A stretch of DNA of 64,000 nucleotides from CAJQQK01 sp965224225 (GTDB lineage: Bacteria; Pseudomonadota; Alphaproteobacteria; Rhizobiales; Hyphomicrobiaceae): assembly GCA_965224225.1 (NCBI GenBank), contig CBDCZF010000031.1:385728-449727 (forward strand). The letters run 5' to 3'. Below, piece by piece: positions 36,655-46,086 of this stretch. How positions within the stretch are numbered: the first letter of the stretch is position 1; every line of letters begins with the position of its first letter. A program made the position numbers and the translations under genes. Below the pieces are notes generated by a model that saw nothing but the letters and a program-made list of their open reading frames with translations, did no database searches and had not been told where the DNA came from.

Positions 36655-37647
36655 CTAACCTTTCAGCACTTCCTTGTTGATCACATTCTCGGCGATCGGC
36701 GCGCCGTCGAGCACGCTCAGGATGTTGCGCACCGCATTGACGCCCATGCGTGCCATCGCCTCGCGCGTGACGCCTGCCATGTGCGGCGCCGTGATCACAT
36801 TGTCGAGCCCTAGCAGCGGATTGTTGGTGTCGATTGGTTCCTTGGCAAAAACATCGAGACCGGCACCGGCGATCGTCTTGTTGGTCAGCGCTTCGAAAAG
36901 ATCGTCCTCATCGATGATGCCGCCGCGGGCGGTGTTGACGAGATAGGCCGTCGGTTTCATCGAACCGATCCGGGCCTTGTTGAACATGCCGACTGTCTCG
37001 GGCGTTTTTGGGCAGTGGATCGAAACGAAGTCCGCCCGGCCGAGTGCCGCCTCCAGATCGCTAACCGGTTCGTAACCTGCAGACGTGATGGCCGCATCAG
37101 CGACGTAGGGGTCGTAGATCAGCACGTTCATGTCCATCGCCGCACAGCGCTTGGCGGTGCGGGTGCCAATGCGCCCGAAGCCGACGATCAGCGCATTCTT
37201 CTCGAACAGATCGAACGGCACCAGATTGAACCGGTCGAGCCATCGGCCATCATGGACAGCCTGGTCGAGTTCCTTCGCCCGCTTTGCAAGCCAGAGCATC
37301 ATGAACATTGCCTGCTCGGCGACGGACGGGGAATTGGCGGTGCCCGCAATCATCACCGGCACACCGCGCTCGGTGTGTGCGGGCACGTCGATCGCATCAT
37401 AACCGACCCCGATACGTGCCGTTACCACAAGCCCTTGCGCTGCATCGATCTCGGCGGGCCCGATCCGTGTTGCACCGAGCGTCCAGCCTGCCACAGGGGC
37501 CTCGCGCTTGACCAATTCGAGAAATTCGCGGTCCGGCAGCATATGTGGAAAAGGGACCTGCTCGATGTCCTCGCGTTGATCGAGAATGGCGCGGGCCTCC
37601 GGCGCCAGCGATTCCGTCACCAGAAGTTTCGTCTTGTTCGTCGCCAT
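36655..37647 (-). CDS. D-isomer-specific 2-hydroxyacid dehydrogenase
   Basis: An NAD(P)-dependent 2-hydroxyacid dehydrogenase of 330 residues (phosphoglycerate dehydrogenase/glyoxylate reductase superfamily). The Rossmann motif is ALIVGFGRIGTRTAKR. The catalytic Arg lies in VNTARGGIIDEDDL, the Glu in DVFAKEPID, and the catalytic His in ITAPHMAGVTREA. It lacks the C-terminal ACT domain of many SerA proteins, so serine synthesis is not implied. The N-terminus MATNKTKLLVTESLAPEARA gives a full substrate-binding domain. It may form a transcription unit with the upstream MFS gene (106-base gap), which suggests a role in organic acid use. Confidence 0.92.
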   Translation of the reverse strand: MATNKTKLLVTESLAPEARAILDQREDIEQVPFPHMLPDREFLELVKREAPVAGWTLGATRIGPAEIDAAQGLVVTARIGVGYDAIDVPAHTERGVPVMIAGTANSPSVAEQAMFMMLWLAKRAKELDQAVHDGRWLDRFNLVPFDLFEKNALIVGFGRIGTRTAKRCAAMDMNVLIYDPYVADAAITSAGYEPVSDLEAALGRADFVSIHCPKTPETVGMFNKARIGSMKPTAYLVNTARGGIIDEDDLFEALTNKTIAGAGLDVFAKEPIDTNNPLLGLDNVITAPHMAGVTREAMARMGVNAVRNILSVLDGAPIAENVINKEVLKG

Positions 37648-37753
37648 TCCGCGCCTCTTTTATGTTGTAGTTGCTGCCAATTGCTGCGCCAGACAGTCTC
37701 CCCCGGATTTATAACCGGCCCGCGGTCCGGCAATAGCTATTCGTGTGAACAAA

Positions 37754-39007
37754 TCATGGAGCAAATGATGACGCTTGGCTGTGCGCCGGCCGGTGGCGCT
37801 CGTTCGCGAGCGCCAGGAGAACGGTTGCCAGCATGAAGCCGGCAGAGACGATGAACACCCAGCGCGGAGCCGATTGATCCATGATCCAGCCGTAAATCAT
37901 CGGCCCGATGATGCTGCCGATGTTGAAGCCGGTCGACACGATGCCGAAGGCACGTCCCGTCGCCCCCTTCGGCGCCGCCTTGCGCACCAGCATGTCGCGC
38001 GACGGCGCGATCAGACCGGCAAGGAAGCCGGCCAGCGCGAGGAGTGCCATGAGGACGACTGCCGGTGGCGTCAGGAAGGCGATAGCGAGCACGATCACCG
38101 CATTTGCCGCAAAACAGATGGCTGCAACGCCGCCGTGATGGCTCGTTCTGTCGGCCAAGAGGCCGCCGGTCAGAACACCGGCCGAGCCGGCACCGAGGAA
38201 GAATGTCAGCGCCAGCGAGGCAAGTTCGTAGTCAAACGAATAGGCACTGACGAGGATTGCAACGCCAAAGCCGTTGATGCCGCCGGTCGAAAGGCCGAGC
38301 AGCACGAAGAACAAGGTCAGCATCAAGATCGCCGGCGTTGCGACATCGCGGAACCTGGTCGGGCCGCGACCACCTTCGACGCCTGCGCCCGCATCCGCCT
38401 CGGCCGCTGTCGGGCTGTCGGGCACGGCGATCAGAACCAGGAACAGTGCAACGAGCGGCCCGAGCGCCCCGGCCGCAAGTAATGCCCAGGCAAGCCCCGC
38501 CTTGGTCGCGATCAGCGACATCATGACGGGGGCCATGGCACCGCCGAGGAATCCCGCAAACGTGTGGATCGAGAAGGCCCGCCCCATGCGTGTGTCATCG
38601 ACGCCGTGGGTCAGAATGGCATAATCGGCCGGATGGTAAACGCTGTTCGCGAGGCCGGCGATGGTGGCACACACCAGCAGCATCGGATAGGTCGGCAACA
38701 GCCCGAGCGCCATGAACGAGGCGCCGCCGAGACACAGACCGCCAAGCAGGATACGGCGTGCTCCGAACCGGTCGACGATCGCCCCCATCGGCGCCTGCGT
38801 CAGGCCAGAGACGACACCAAAGATGGTGATCGCTAACCCGAGTTCGATGTAGCTGACGCCGAGCTCACCCTTGAGGACGGGAAAGAGTGGCGGCAGCACC
38901 ATGATATGAACATGGCTCAACCAATGAGCGGCCGCTACACCCATCAAGGTCCTGCCCTGGCGGCCTGGTAGCGTATGGCCGCCGGCTATATCCGTTTCTG
39001 TTGTCAT
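37754..39007 (-). CDS. MFS transporter
   Basis: A 417-residue major facilitator with 12 predicted helices. The MFS loop 2-3 signature is seen in GAIVDRFGARRILLGG, and a related motif after helix 8 is GGLLADRTSHHGGVAA. The N-terminus (MTTETDIAGGHTLPGRQGRTLMG) is hydrophilic, and the first helix follows at about residue 22. The overall character is that of small-molecule or drug efflux MFS proteins, and the substrate is unknown. It is divergent from hemA and upstream of the 2-hydroxyacid dehydrogenase on the same strand. Confidence 0.9.
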   Translation of the reverse strand: MTTETDIAGGHTLPGRQGRTLMGVAAAHWLSHVHIMVLPPLFPVLKGELGVSYIELGLAITIFGVVSGLTQAPMGAIVDRFGARRILLGGLCLGGASFMALGLLPTYPMLLVCATIAGLANSVYHPADYAILTHGVDDTRMGRAFSIHTFAGFLGGAMAPVMMSLIATKAGLAWALLAAGALGPLVALFLVLIAVPDSPTAAEADAGAGVEGGRGPTRFRDVATPAILMLTLFFVLLGLSTGGINGFGVAILVSAYSFDYELASLALTFFLGAGSAGVLTGGLLADRTSHHGGVAAICFAANAVIVLAIAFLTPPAVVLMALLALAGFLAGLIAPSRDMLVRKAAPKGATGRAFGIVSTGFNIGSIIGPMIYGWIMDQSAPRWVFIVSAGFMLATVLLALANERHRPAHSQASSFAP

Positions 39008-39258
39008 ATCCGCATGCTACGAACCAGGTTCGAGCCCGGCCAGGAGCCGTGTGCCTGAAAATTGTCGTTGGGCAATGTCAATACCGAGCCGTCCGGCTAT
39101 TGTCGCACCGGGTTGTGATGGTTATCCGGGCAAGTTCTTGCAGCGCGTCGATATTTACACTGTTATTGGCAGGTGTTTTCCTGTCTATTCGACGCATTCG
39201 GGGCCGGGCGTTGTGTTGGCACAACTGCCGGCGAGAGGCAGACGCGAAAGGCGGCGGC

Positions 39259-40530
39259 GTGAGTAATAGGTTCGACGACGTATTCAACGAAGCAATCAGC
39301 GCTCTGCATGACGAGCGGCGTTATCGGGTTTTTGCCGATCTCGAGCGCCAGGCCGGTGCCTTCCCGAGGGCAACATTACGTGAACAGGACGGCAGTGCGC
39401 GCGACATCACGATCTGGTGCTCGAACGACTATCTCGGTATGGGCCAGCATCCGGATGTGATTGCCGCCATGCAGGAAACTGCCGCGCGGACCGGGGTCGG
39501 TGCCGGCGGCACGCGCAACATCTCTGGAACCAACCACCCGCTGATCGAACTCGAGGCCGAGCTTGCCGATCTACATGGCAAGGAAGCCGCCCTGGTGTTC
39601 ACGTCCGGCTACGTTTCCAATCTGGCCGGCATTTCGACCATTGCCCGGCTGCTGCCGGACTCAGTCGTGCTCTCCGACCGGCTGAACCACGCCTCGATGA
39701 TCGACGGCGTCAAGACGTCCGGCATGGCCAAGCAGATCTTCCGCCACAACGATATCGCCCATCTCGAAGAACTGCTGAGCGCGCTGCCGCTCGATCGGCC
39801 GAAGCTAATCGTCTTCGAAAGCGTTTATTCGATGGACGGCGACATCGCGCCGATGGCCGAGATCGCCGATCTGGCCGAGCGCTATAACGCGCTGACATAC
39901 CTTGATGAGGTCCATGCCGTTGGCATGTACGGGGAGCGCGGCGGCGGCATTGCCGAACGGGAAGGCCTGCTCGACAGGATCGACGTTATCGAGGGCACGC
40001 TTGCAAAGGCATTCGGCACGCTCGGCGGTTACATAACGGGCTCGTCCGCGCTAATTGATGCGGTCAGATCCTATGCGCCGGGCTTCATCTTCACCACCGC
40101 CCTGCCACCGCCGGTCGCAGCCGCCGCGACAACGGCGATCCGCCATCTCAAGCGGTCTGCCGCAGAGCGCGAGGGCCAGCAGCGTGCCGTCCGGCGCACT
40201 CGGGAACGCTTGCAGGAATACCAGTTGCCGGTGATGGACACGCCGACGCATATTCTGCCGCTGATGATCGGTGACGCTGAAAAGTGCAAAGCGGCCAGTG
40301 ATCGCCTGCTGGCGGTGCACAACATCTATATTCAGCCGATCAATTATCCGACAGTGCCGAAGGGTACCGAGCGTCTGCGCATCACGCCGACGCCGTTGCA
40401 TGACGACGCTGCGATTGATCAGCTATGCGAAGCGCTCGCTGAAACCTGGCGCCATCTCGAATTGCCGTACCGGGGCTTCGGGAGCATCGTGGAGCAGCCC
40501 GACACGATTTTCACCGCGTCAGGTGGCTAG
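39259..40530 (+). CDS. hemA: 5-aminolevulinate synthase
   Basis: ALAS condenses glycine with succinyl-CoA to 5-aminolevulinate, the first step of tetrapyrrole synthesis by the Shemin route. The 423-residue protein has the N-terminal block RRYRVFADLERQAGAFPRA, WCSNDYLGMGQHPDV, GAGGTRNISGTNHPLIELE, the aspartate in TYLDEVHAVGMYG, and the PLP lysine in EGTLAKAFGTLGGYI (about K250). The start is GTG at 39259, since the earlier frame is not family-like. Its stop codon TAG (40528-40530) is formed by the first bases of a CTAG-bounded repeat, so the C-terminal residues may differ from relatives. Confidence 0.96.
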   Translation: MSNRFDDVFNEAISALHDERRYRVFADLERQAGAFPRATLREQDGSARDITIWCSNDYLGMGQHPDVIAAMQETAARTGVGAGGTRNISGTNHPLIELEAELADLHGKEAALVFTSGYVSNLAGISTIARLLPDSVVLSDRLNHASMIDGVKTSGMAKQIFRHNDIAHLEELLSALPLDRPKLIVFESVYSMDGDIAPMAEIADLAERYNALTYLDEVHAVGMYGERGGGIAEREGLLDRIDVIEGTLAKAFGTLGGYITGSSALIDAVRSYAPGFIFTTALPPPVAAAATTAIRHLKRSAAEREGQQRAVRRTRERLQEYQLPVMDTPTHILPLMIGDAEKCKAASDRLLAVHNIYIQPINYPTVPKGTERLRITPTPLHDDAAIDQLCEALAETWRHLELPYRGFGSIVEQPDTIFTASGG

Positions 40531-40679
40531 ATCGTTTCCGATTGTCTCGGAAACAATCTCACAACAAGTTCGCTCACGGCTATTCCTCGCTTGCGCTAGG
40601 GCCTCCGCGGGGGCGGCGCAAAGCGCCGGGCCTGGTTCGAGGCCTTTAGCGTTTCCGACATGGCCGGAAACGCTCTAAC
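40527..40679. repeat. CTAG-bounded composite palindromic repeat, copy 2
   Basis: The element starts CTAGATCGTTTCCGATTGTC as a hairpin. It continues with the core CGCTCACGGCTATTCC (40571-40586), the stem GGCGGCGCAAAGCGCCGGGC, and GAGGCCTTTAGCG, and ends with a hairpin CGTTTCCGACATGGCCGGAAACG followed by CTCTAA. It aligns end to end with 53030-53179. The first TAG is the hemA stop codon. Confidence 0.85.
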
Positions 40680-40696
40680 TAAGGCCAGAATTTCAG

Positions 40697-40747
40697 GATC
40701 CGGTCACGTGATGAAAGGGTCCCGGCCCTTTCGTCACGAGACCGGAC
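40697..40747. terminator. Hairpin between convergent hemA and small exported-protein gene
   Basis: GTGATGAAAGGG (40708-40719) pairs with CCCTTTCGTCAC (40726-40737), with one mismatch and a six-base loop. The stem extends outward through CCGGTC and GACCGG. It sits between two converging genes, where a bidirectional terminator is expected. There is no U-tract. Confidence 0.45.
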
Positions 40748-40781
40748 CCTGGTGTGTTTGATTGCACGGCATGAGCATCCC

Positions 40782-41090
40782 TCAGAACTCGAACCGTGCG
40801 ATGTATTCGCGAAGCGGCTGCACTTCGAGTTGTTGGCCGGAGGCGATGATGCAGCTGCGCATATCGGGCCAGGTCATCAGAACGGTGAATGAGCCGGTTT
40901 CATAGCGCCCCCAAACTTCGAGCAATCGGCCATCAGCGGTGACGCCCATGGCGGCCTGCTGTTCCTTGTGCTTCTTGGAAAGCTGGGCGACGATCATGTC
41001 GCGCTTGCTGCACTGGGTCTGGGCCAGCGTCGACTGGCTCGAGATCGTGAAAGTAAGAGCTGTCAAAGCAGCGATGATCAAGGTTCTCAT
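40782..41090 (-). CDS. Small exported protein of unknown function
   Basis: A 102-residue protein with a clear signal peptide (MRTLIIAALTALTFTISSQS, cleavage likely after TLAQ). The mature part is about 78 residues with two cysteines (QCSKRDMIVAQ and MRSCIIASGQ), which could form a disulfide. The central segment is AMGVTADGRLLEVWGRYETGSFTVL. It resembles small periplasmic conserved proteins seen in Hyphomicrobiales, but I know no function. It is monocistronic and followed by a hairpin. A degenerate repeat copy lies upstream. Confidence 0.75.
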   Translation of the reverse strand: MRTLIIAALTALTFTISSQSTLAQTQCSKRDMIVAQLSKKHKEQQAAMGVTADGRLLEVWGRYETGSFTVLMTWPDMRSCIIASGQQLEVQPLREYIARFEF

Positions 41091-41223
41091 AACGTGTTCC
41101 TTCGGGTTGCTGTTACCCTATTTGGCCCGAGCTGCCATCTCACGGCTATGAAGCCGGTCACAGTCGCTAATTCTTTGTGTCATGGGCGTCTTAAGGCATG
41201 TCGCATCCAATCGGATTCATTAT

Positions 41224-41312
41224 GCAAGGTCGCGACCGCGACCCGGCACGAGTGCCGCCTTCGCGGAGGCCCGACCGCAGGGAGGAATAGCCGTGAGCGC
41301 AAACAATGCTGA
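41224..41312 (-). repeat. Degenerate, inverted copy of the CTAG composite repeat (copy 3)
   Basis: GGAATAGCCGTGAGCG at 41285-41300 is the exact reverse complement of the core in the copy at 40527-40679. The neighbouring GCGGAGGCCC and a GC-rich stem also match in reverse order. The terminal hairpins and CTAG ends are not recognisable, so this is an old or partial copy. It accounts for part of the 360-base gap at 41091-41451, in which I see no gene. Confidence 0.65.
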
Positions 41313-41451
41313 AGCGAGGTGCATTTTATGCAATACGCTTCAGACGCAGTGACAGCCTGCGCTTACCATCGTAGCGCGCTGGTTCCGGGGCAGGGATAAG
41401 TCAGGTTCGACTGGGAAGCCGTTGAGTTGGGTCGGGGCCGTTGCCAAATAA

Positions 41452-42393
41452 TTACGGTGCGATGTGCAATGGCGGACTGATCGCTTCGTGCACCGCCCTG
41501 CACAGGGCCTTTTCGCGGATCTTGATCATCCGCCGCGCGGCCGAGCCATTTGGATGGTACGGATCCTTGACCGTGCCGTTCTTGCGCCGCCGGAAATAGC
41601 GCCGTGCACCCTCGATGGCCGCGATCGTGCGGGGCGTGAGCATCGGGACCGTGCCACACTTCATGCCGGCGTCATCGAACGCTGCGATGATGTTGCGCTG
41701 GGCCCTCAGGCGCTCGGCATTGTCGCGCCGCCGATATGTCGGTGACGTCGTCATGAACACGCAGCCCGTGCCCTCCGGCAACTGCATCAGGAACCGCCTG
41801 ACATCGGCGACCGCCTTATCTTTCACATTGGCCCAGCGCGGAACGGTGTTGCCCATGAAGTAGAGCATCAAGAGGCGCGGCATCGTCCACTCGAACATCG
41901 CCTCGAAGGGACTTTTACCGGGCAAACAGAACGGCAGGCGCGGCTCCTTGCCAAGCTGCACGTATGAGCCGTCACTACGAAACGAGAAACCGTAAAGACG
42001 CGCATTGACCGGCCATTTCGGATCCGGCACGCAAACCATCTTCTTCAATCGATAGCGGCGCGCGACCCATGTGTGTATCGACGTCGACTTGACTCCCATC
42101 AGGGAAAACCGAAGCCCAGCCACATACTTGGAAAGGCCGGCGAAGCGCTCGTATTTGGCGCAGCGGGATTCAAAGGTGCCGAAGAAATCACGGAACGCCG
42201 CCCCGGCGCCGAACGAGAGCTGCGAATCGCCGAGCAGAAGAATATCGGGCGGCTTGGCGTAGCTCGGCGAGGGCTTGGCGGCAGCCTGCCCGGCGATAGC
42301 AGGCAATGTCCGGACATTCACAACGATGGCTGCAAACGAGATGACGCAAATGGCCAACAACCGCAGCGTGTGCGAACCGGCTCCCTGAACCAT
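41452..42393 (-). CDS. Membrane-anchored SGNH-hydrolase-like protein
   Basis: A protein of about 313 residues. The start at 42393 (MVQGAGSHTLRLLAICVISF) gives an N-terminal membrane anchor or signal, and the rest lies outside the cytoplasm. An SGNH-type nucleophile motif ILLLGDSQLSFGAG follows at about residue 50, and DPYHPNGSAARRM near the C-terminus supplies the Asp-x-x-His pair. These are the marks of GDSL/SGNH esterases, including those that add or remove acetyl groups on exopolysaccharides. Four cysteines (ESRCAKY, KMVCVPD, PFCLPG, GTGCVF) may form disulfides. It stands alone, and the substrate is unknown. Confidence 0.65.
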   Translation of the reverse strand: MVQGAGSHTLRLLAICVISFAAIVVNVRTLPAIAGQAAAKPSPSYAKPPDILLLGDSQLSFGAGAAFRDFFGTFESRCAKYERFAGLSKYVAGLRFSLMGVKSTSIHTWVARRYRLKKMVCVPDPKWPVNARLYGFSFRSDGSYVQLGKEPRLPFCLPGKSPFEAMFEWTMPRLLMLYFMGNTVPRWANVKDKAVADVRRFLMQLPEGTGCVFMTTSPTYRRRDNAERLRAQRNIIAAFDDAGMKCGTVPMLTPRTIAAIEGARRYFRRRKNGTVKDPYHPNGSAARRMIKIREKALCRAVHEAISPPLHIAP

Positions 42394-42740
42394 CCAAGCA
42401 TCAGCACCACGTCGATCAGGCAAGTCTTCCCCGCAATCCAACACGCTGCACCAATACGTCGCAATTCAACTGCGACTTGTCGGTGATCTAGGAAACATTC
42501 CTTCTTTTTCGGCAAACCTGCGCGGTTACGACAGTCAAATGACACCACAATCACGTGATAGCGCCGTGGTATATTGATTGCGAACCATGTATGAGCGGCC
42601 AGCAGAGGTCGGTCGCGCAGTGCTCATGAACACGCAGGCTGTGATCGAGATCAAATAGTCCGTTGCGAAATTGCTGCAAACCAAGCAAGCAGCCTTCCAT
42701 CGATCAAACGGCATTCGAAACACGAGAGGCCTCACCGACA

Positions 42741-43196
42741 ATGAAACTTTTCCGCCGTATCGTCATCGTCGCCGTCATCGCCCTGCTCGCGATCTTTGCC
42801 TATTCGTACTCGCGCAATCCTAATCTATCGGCAACGACACATGCGTCAGCGGTCGGCTTCGTGCTGGCTCGTCCGTTCTCGGTCGATGCCTGGCAGGGGC
42901 TTGCCTGTCCGCACCGCTCGGCTGTGACGGACCTGGTCACGAAGTCGATGGCGCCTCAACTCTGCGGCAAAAAATCGGATGGCGGTGCGATGGCACGCGC
43001 CCGGCGCTTCCAAACCGAAGGTCCCGTGAGTTGCTGGGCGCTGTTCGATGGTCTCCGGCAACAAAGCATGGACCGCTTTTCCGGCGTGATCAGCGGCTCG
43101 GTCAAGCCCGGCCCCGCTGTTGCCGATATCTGCCGTCGCGCCGAGGAATTGTTGGGCAAAGCGGCCCTTGGCCGAGCGCAGTCCGGCTCAACCTAG
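42741..43196 (+). CDS. Small membrane-anchored protein of unknown function
   Basis: A 151-residue protein with an N-terminal helix (RIVIVAVIALLAIFAYSYSR) that acts as anchor or signal. The extracytoplasmic part has four cysteines (GLACPH, QLCGKK, VSCWAL, DICRRA), likely paired. I do not recognise the family. The start at 42741 (MKLFRRIVI) is preferred to one 26 codons upstream because the hydrophobic helix then sits at the N-terminus. Its end overlaps the convergent kdsD gene by nine bases, so the two mRNAs have complementary 3' ends. Confidence 0.65.
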   Translation: MKLFRRIVIVAVIALLAIFAYSYSRNPNLSATTHASAVGFVLARPFSVDAWQGLACPHRSAVTDLVTKSMAPQLCGKKSDGGAMARARRFQTEGPVSCWALFDGLRQQSMDRFSGVISGSVKPGPAVADICRRAEELLGKAALGRAQSGST

Positions 43197-44318
43197 CCCA
43201 GCCCGCAGCAGATCGTGCACATGCACGATGCCGATCGGCTTCTTGGTCTTGTCGACGACGAACAGAGCTGTGATCCGGAGTGCATTGATCTGCTCGAGGG
43301 CTGCCGAGGCGAGCAGGCCAGGTCCGATCGTCTTCGGCTGACGGGTCATGATCTGACTCGTCGTTGCTGCCAGCAGATCATCATTCATATGGCGCCTGAG
43401 GTCGCCATCGGTGATGACGCCGACCAGCCTGCCCTTGTCACTGACGACGCCGACACAACCGAACGCCCTTTGCGTCATGGTCACGAGTGCTTCCGACATC
43501 GGTGTCTGGCTGGTTACGATGGGCAGCTCATCGGCCGGGTGCATGACATCCTCGACGTATTTGAGCTGCGCGCCAAGCGAGCCGCCGGGGTGGATGCGTT
43601 TGAAATCATCGGCCGTAAAGCCCTTGGCTTCAAGTAGCGCGATCGCGAGGCAGTCGCCGAGCGCGAGTTGCATGGTCGTCGACGTCGTTGGCGCCAGACC
43701 GTGCGGGCAGGCTTCCGGTGCCTTCGGCAGTTGCAGGACGATATCGGCTGCCTTGCCGAGCGCCGAGTTCGGTCGCGATGTCATCGCGATCAGCGGCACA
43801 GCGAAGCGGCGCGAATGATTGAGAATATTGCCGAGTTCGACCGTCTCACCCGACCACGAAATCGCCAGGATCGCATCCTTACCGGTGATCATGCCGAGAT
43901 CACCGTGCGAGGCTTCGCTCGGATGAACGAAGGACGATGTCGTGCCGGTTGAAGCGAAGGAGGCTGCGATCTTCTGGCCGACGTGACCGGATTTGCCGAT
44001 GCCGGTGACGATGACACGGCCACGCGCCGAACTGAGCACACCGACGGCATCGGCGAAGGGCCGGGCCATGCGGCCGGTAATCGCTGCAAGCAGGTCCTCG
44101 AGGCCCTGCGTTTCGAGACGCAACGTGCGCTCGGCCGAGCGCGTCAACATGGCAGCCGAAGGTTTTTGTACTGTCTTGCGCCGTGATGTGCCCTTCCCGT
44201 TGGCGGGCTTCTTCTGGGCCTTTGCGCTCGCCGGCTTGGGCTTGACGACCTTGCTTTTTTTTACGCGGGTCCGGTCCGTCGCATTCAAATTCTGAATATT
44301 GGCTTTGAGCCGTGCCAT
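43188..44318 (-). CDS. kdsD: Arabinose-5-phosphate isomerase (KdsD/KpsF family)
   Basis: Converts ribulose-5-phosphate to arabinose-5-phosphate, precursor of Kdo in LPS. A SIS domain (VIVTGIGKSGHVGQKIAASF, SEASHGDLGMI, ILAISWSGETVELGNIL, LAPTTSTTMQLALGDCLA) is followed by HPGGSLG and two CBS domains (VEDVMHPADELPIV, VGVITDGDLRRHM). The start at 44318 gives 376 residues. The first ~55 form a Lys/Ala/Pro-rich tail absent from E. coli KdsD, so the in-frame ATG at 44150 is a possible alternative. The gene lies next to envelope genes, consistent with LPS synthesis. Confidence 0.92.
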   Translation of the reverse strand: MARLKANIQNLNATDRTRVKKSKVVKPKPASAKAQKKPANGKGTSRRKTVQKPSAAMLTRSAERTLRLETQGLEDLLAAITGRMARPFADAVGVLSSARGRVIVTGIGKSGHVGQKIAASFASTGTTSSFVHPSEASHGDLGMITGKDAILAISWSGETVELGNILNHSRRFAVPLIAMTSRPNSALGKAADIVLQLPKAPEACPHGLAPTTSTTMQLALGDCLAIALLEAKGFTADDFKRIHPGGSLGAQLKYVEDVMHPADELPIVTSQTPMSEALVTMTQRAFGCVGVVSDKGRLVGVITDGDLRRHMNDDLLAATTSQIMTRQPKTIGPGLLASAALEQINALRITALFVVDKTKKPIGIVHVHDLLRAGLG

Positions 44319-44535
44319 TCGGCACCCCCGCTGATCGATTGGCACACCTGCGCCGACCATAGAGACTTGCCGCCGTGCTGCAATCCTAAGCCGCCTTTTG
44401 AACGCAATTCAAGTGAACTTGCCCATAGAATTCTGGGGCAGTTTGGTCCCTCAACCGAACATTAACCATCGTATCGCAAGTTGGATTTGGCCGCCTGTGA
44501 CGCGTTCCGGCCATGTCCTTAGATCCGGAGCGCCT

Positions 44536-46068
44536 GTGAGACGGTTTTTCTCACCTATTGTGATGAGCAGCTGTGCTGCAACGTGGCTGATGGCTGCGCT
44601 CGCATCCTGGCCGGCGCACGCCCAGTCGAGCCATATGACGTCGGCACACTCCGAAACCGGATGGGCCAGCCGGGACGGCGCCGTTTCGCAAGCCAATTCG
44701 TCACGCGCCATCGATGACCTGAATGTCGCCTCGAACAGTGCCGGCAGCGTCCAGGACGGCGTTCGCGAGCCGGATGCCATCGATGCCAAGCCGGCCGATA
44801 CCATGCATCCGCTCGAACCCGACATCCGCATGCCGCAGGACCGAGACGCATTCGCTCAGCCTCCCGCCGGTTACGACGCCAGGAAATTCCAAATCGAGCT
44901 TGAACCGGTACGTGATCGTCGCGTGCGCTATTTCCATCAGATCGACCCTTACGAGCATATCGGCTGGCGCATGGGTTCGTTTGTGTTTCTACAGCAGTTC
45001 GACGTTTCGCCGGTCTGGAACTCGAACGTATTCTTCTCGCCTGGCGCCAGTGAAGATTGGTTGGCCGACCTCAAATCGGAATCTCGCCTGATCAGCGACT
45101 GGGCTCGCCACGCGGTCGAGCTTCGCATGGTGCATGAGCGCTCCTTCCATCGCACCTATAGCTCTGAGAATGATCGCCAGCAGACTTACGAGTTGGGCGG
45201 CCGCCTCGACATTCTGAGCAGTACCAAGCTGCAAGGCTTAGTCGGGCGTGACATCACCCAGGAAAGCCGGTCGCTCGCCGATGCGGTCTCGGGCACCGGC
45301 GATCGTCCCGACGTCATCACGGATCGGGCCTCATTCCGCTTGGATCACACGTTCAACCGGCTAACCGTTCAGCTTCGCGGCAGCATCACCGATACCAACT
45401 ACGATGATGGCCCCGCGACCAGCACGCTTGCCGACCGCAACTTCAAGCGTCGTCGTCTGGCAGTACGCGGCCAGTGGGAGTTTCGGCCGAATTTTGCTGT
45501 TTTTGCCGAGGCCGAGGGCGAGCGGCGCGACTACGAGGAGGTTGCGGCGAGCGACGGGTTGCGGCGTGATTCCGATGGGCGGCACTACCGTGTTGGCGTC
45601 GCGCTCGGACAATCCGGCGAATACTTGAGGGGCGAGGCAAGCATCGGCTACGGCACCCAGCGTCCCGACGAGGACCGCCTGGCAGATGTCGACACCTTCC
45701 TGCTCGATGCACAAGTCGCCTGGCGGATCACGCCGCTGACTTCGATCCTGTTCGATGCTGAAACCGCAATAAACGGCACGACGTTGGCCGGTGCTGCGGG
45801 AGTTGTGAGCCGGCGCATCGGCGTCGGCGTGCGCCATGCGATCCGCCGCAACCTGATCGGCGAAGCTGACGTCTCCTACGGCCGCGAGGATTATCAGGGC
45901 GCCTCACTCAGGGAACGCGATGTGACCCTCAAGGCAGGCGTCGAATATTCGGTCAACCGGCATCTAGCACTTTACGGGCGCCAACAATACACCTGGGCTC
46001 GCTCCAGTGATCAGGACCGAAATTACGATGCCGCCAGCATCCTGGTCGGTGCCCGCATACGTAACTGA
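44536..46068 (+). CDS. Outer-membrane beta-barrel protein
   Basis: An exported protein of about 510 residues. From the GTG at 44536 the N-terminus is a signal peptide (RRFFSPIVMSSCAATWLMAA, cleavage after SWPAHAQ). About 110 low-complexity residues follow. From about residue 155 onward, alternating amphipathic strands are seen (WRMGSFVFLQQFDVSPVWNS, RRRLAVRGQWEFRPNFAVFA, LTSILFDAETAING, VEYSVNRHLALYGRQQYTWA), ending with the barrel-like ASILVGARIRN. This resembles the BBP2-type barrel often found with exopolysaccharide genes. GTG at 44497 is another possible start. It lies between kdsD and galU. Confidence 0.8.
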   Translation: MRRFFSPIVMSSCAATWLMAALASWPAHAQSSHMTSAHSETGWASRDGAVSQANSSRAIDDLNVASNSAGSVQDGVREPDAIDAKPADTMHPLEPDIRMPQDRDAFAQPPAGYDARKFQIELEPVRDRRVRYFHQIDPYEHIGWRMGSFVFLQQFDVSPVWNSNVFFSPGASEDWLADLKSESRLISDWARHAVELRMVHERSFHRTYSSENDRQQTYELGGRLDILSSTKLQGLVGRDITQESRSLADAVSGTGDRPDVITDRASFRLDHTFNRLTVQLRGSITDTNYDDGPATSTLADRNFKRRRLAVRGQWEFRPNFAVFAEAEGERRDYEEVAASDGLRRDSDGRHYRVGVALGQSGEYLRGEASIGYGTQRPDEDRLADVDTFLLDAQVAWRITPLTSILFDAETAINGTTLAGAAGVVSRRIGVGVRHAIRRNLIGEADVSYGREDYQGASLRERDVTLKAGVEYSVNRHLALYGRQQYTWARSSDQDRNYDAASILVGARIRN

Positions 46069-46086
46069 TCGACCGGCCGGCGCGTT

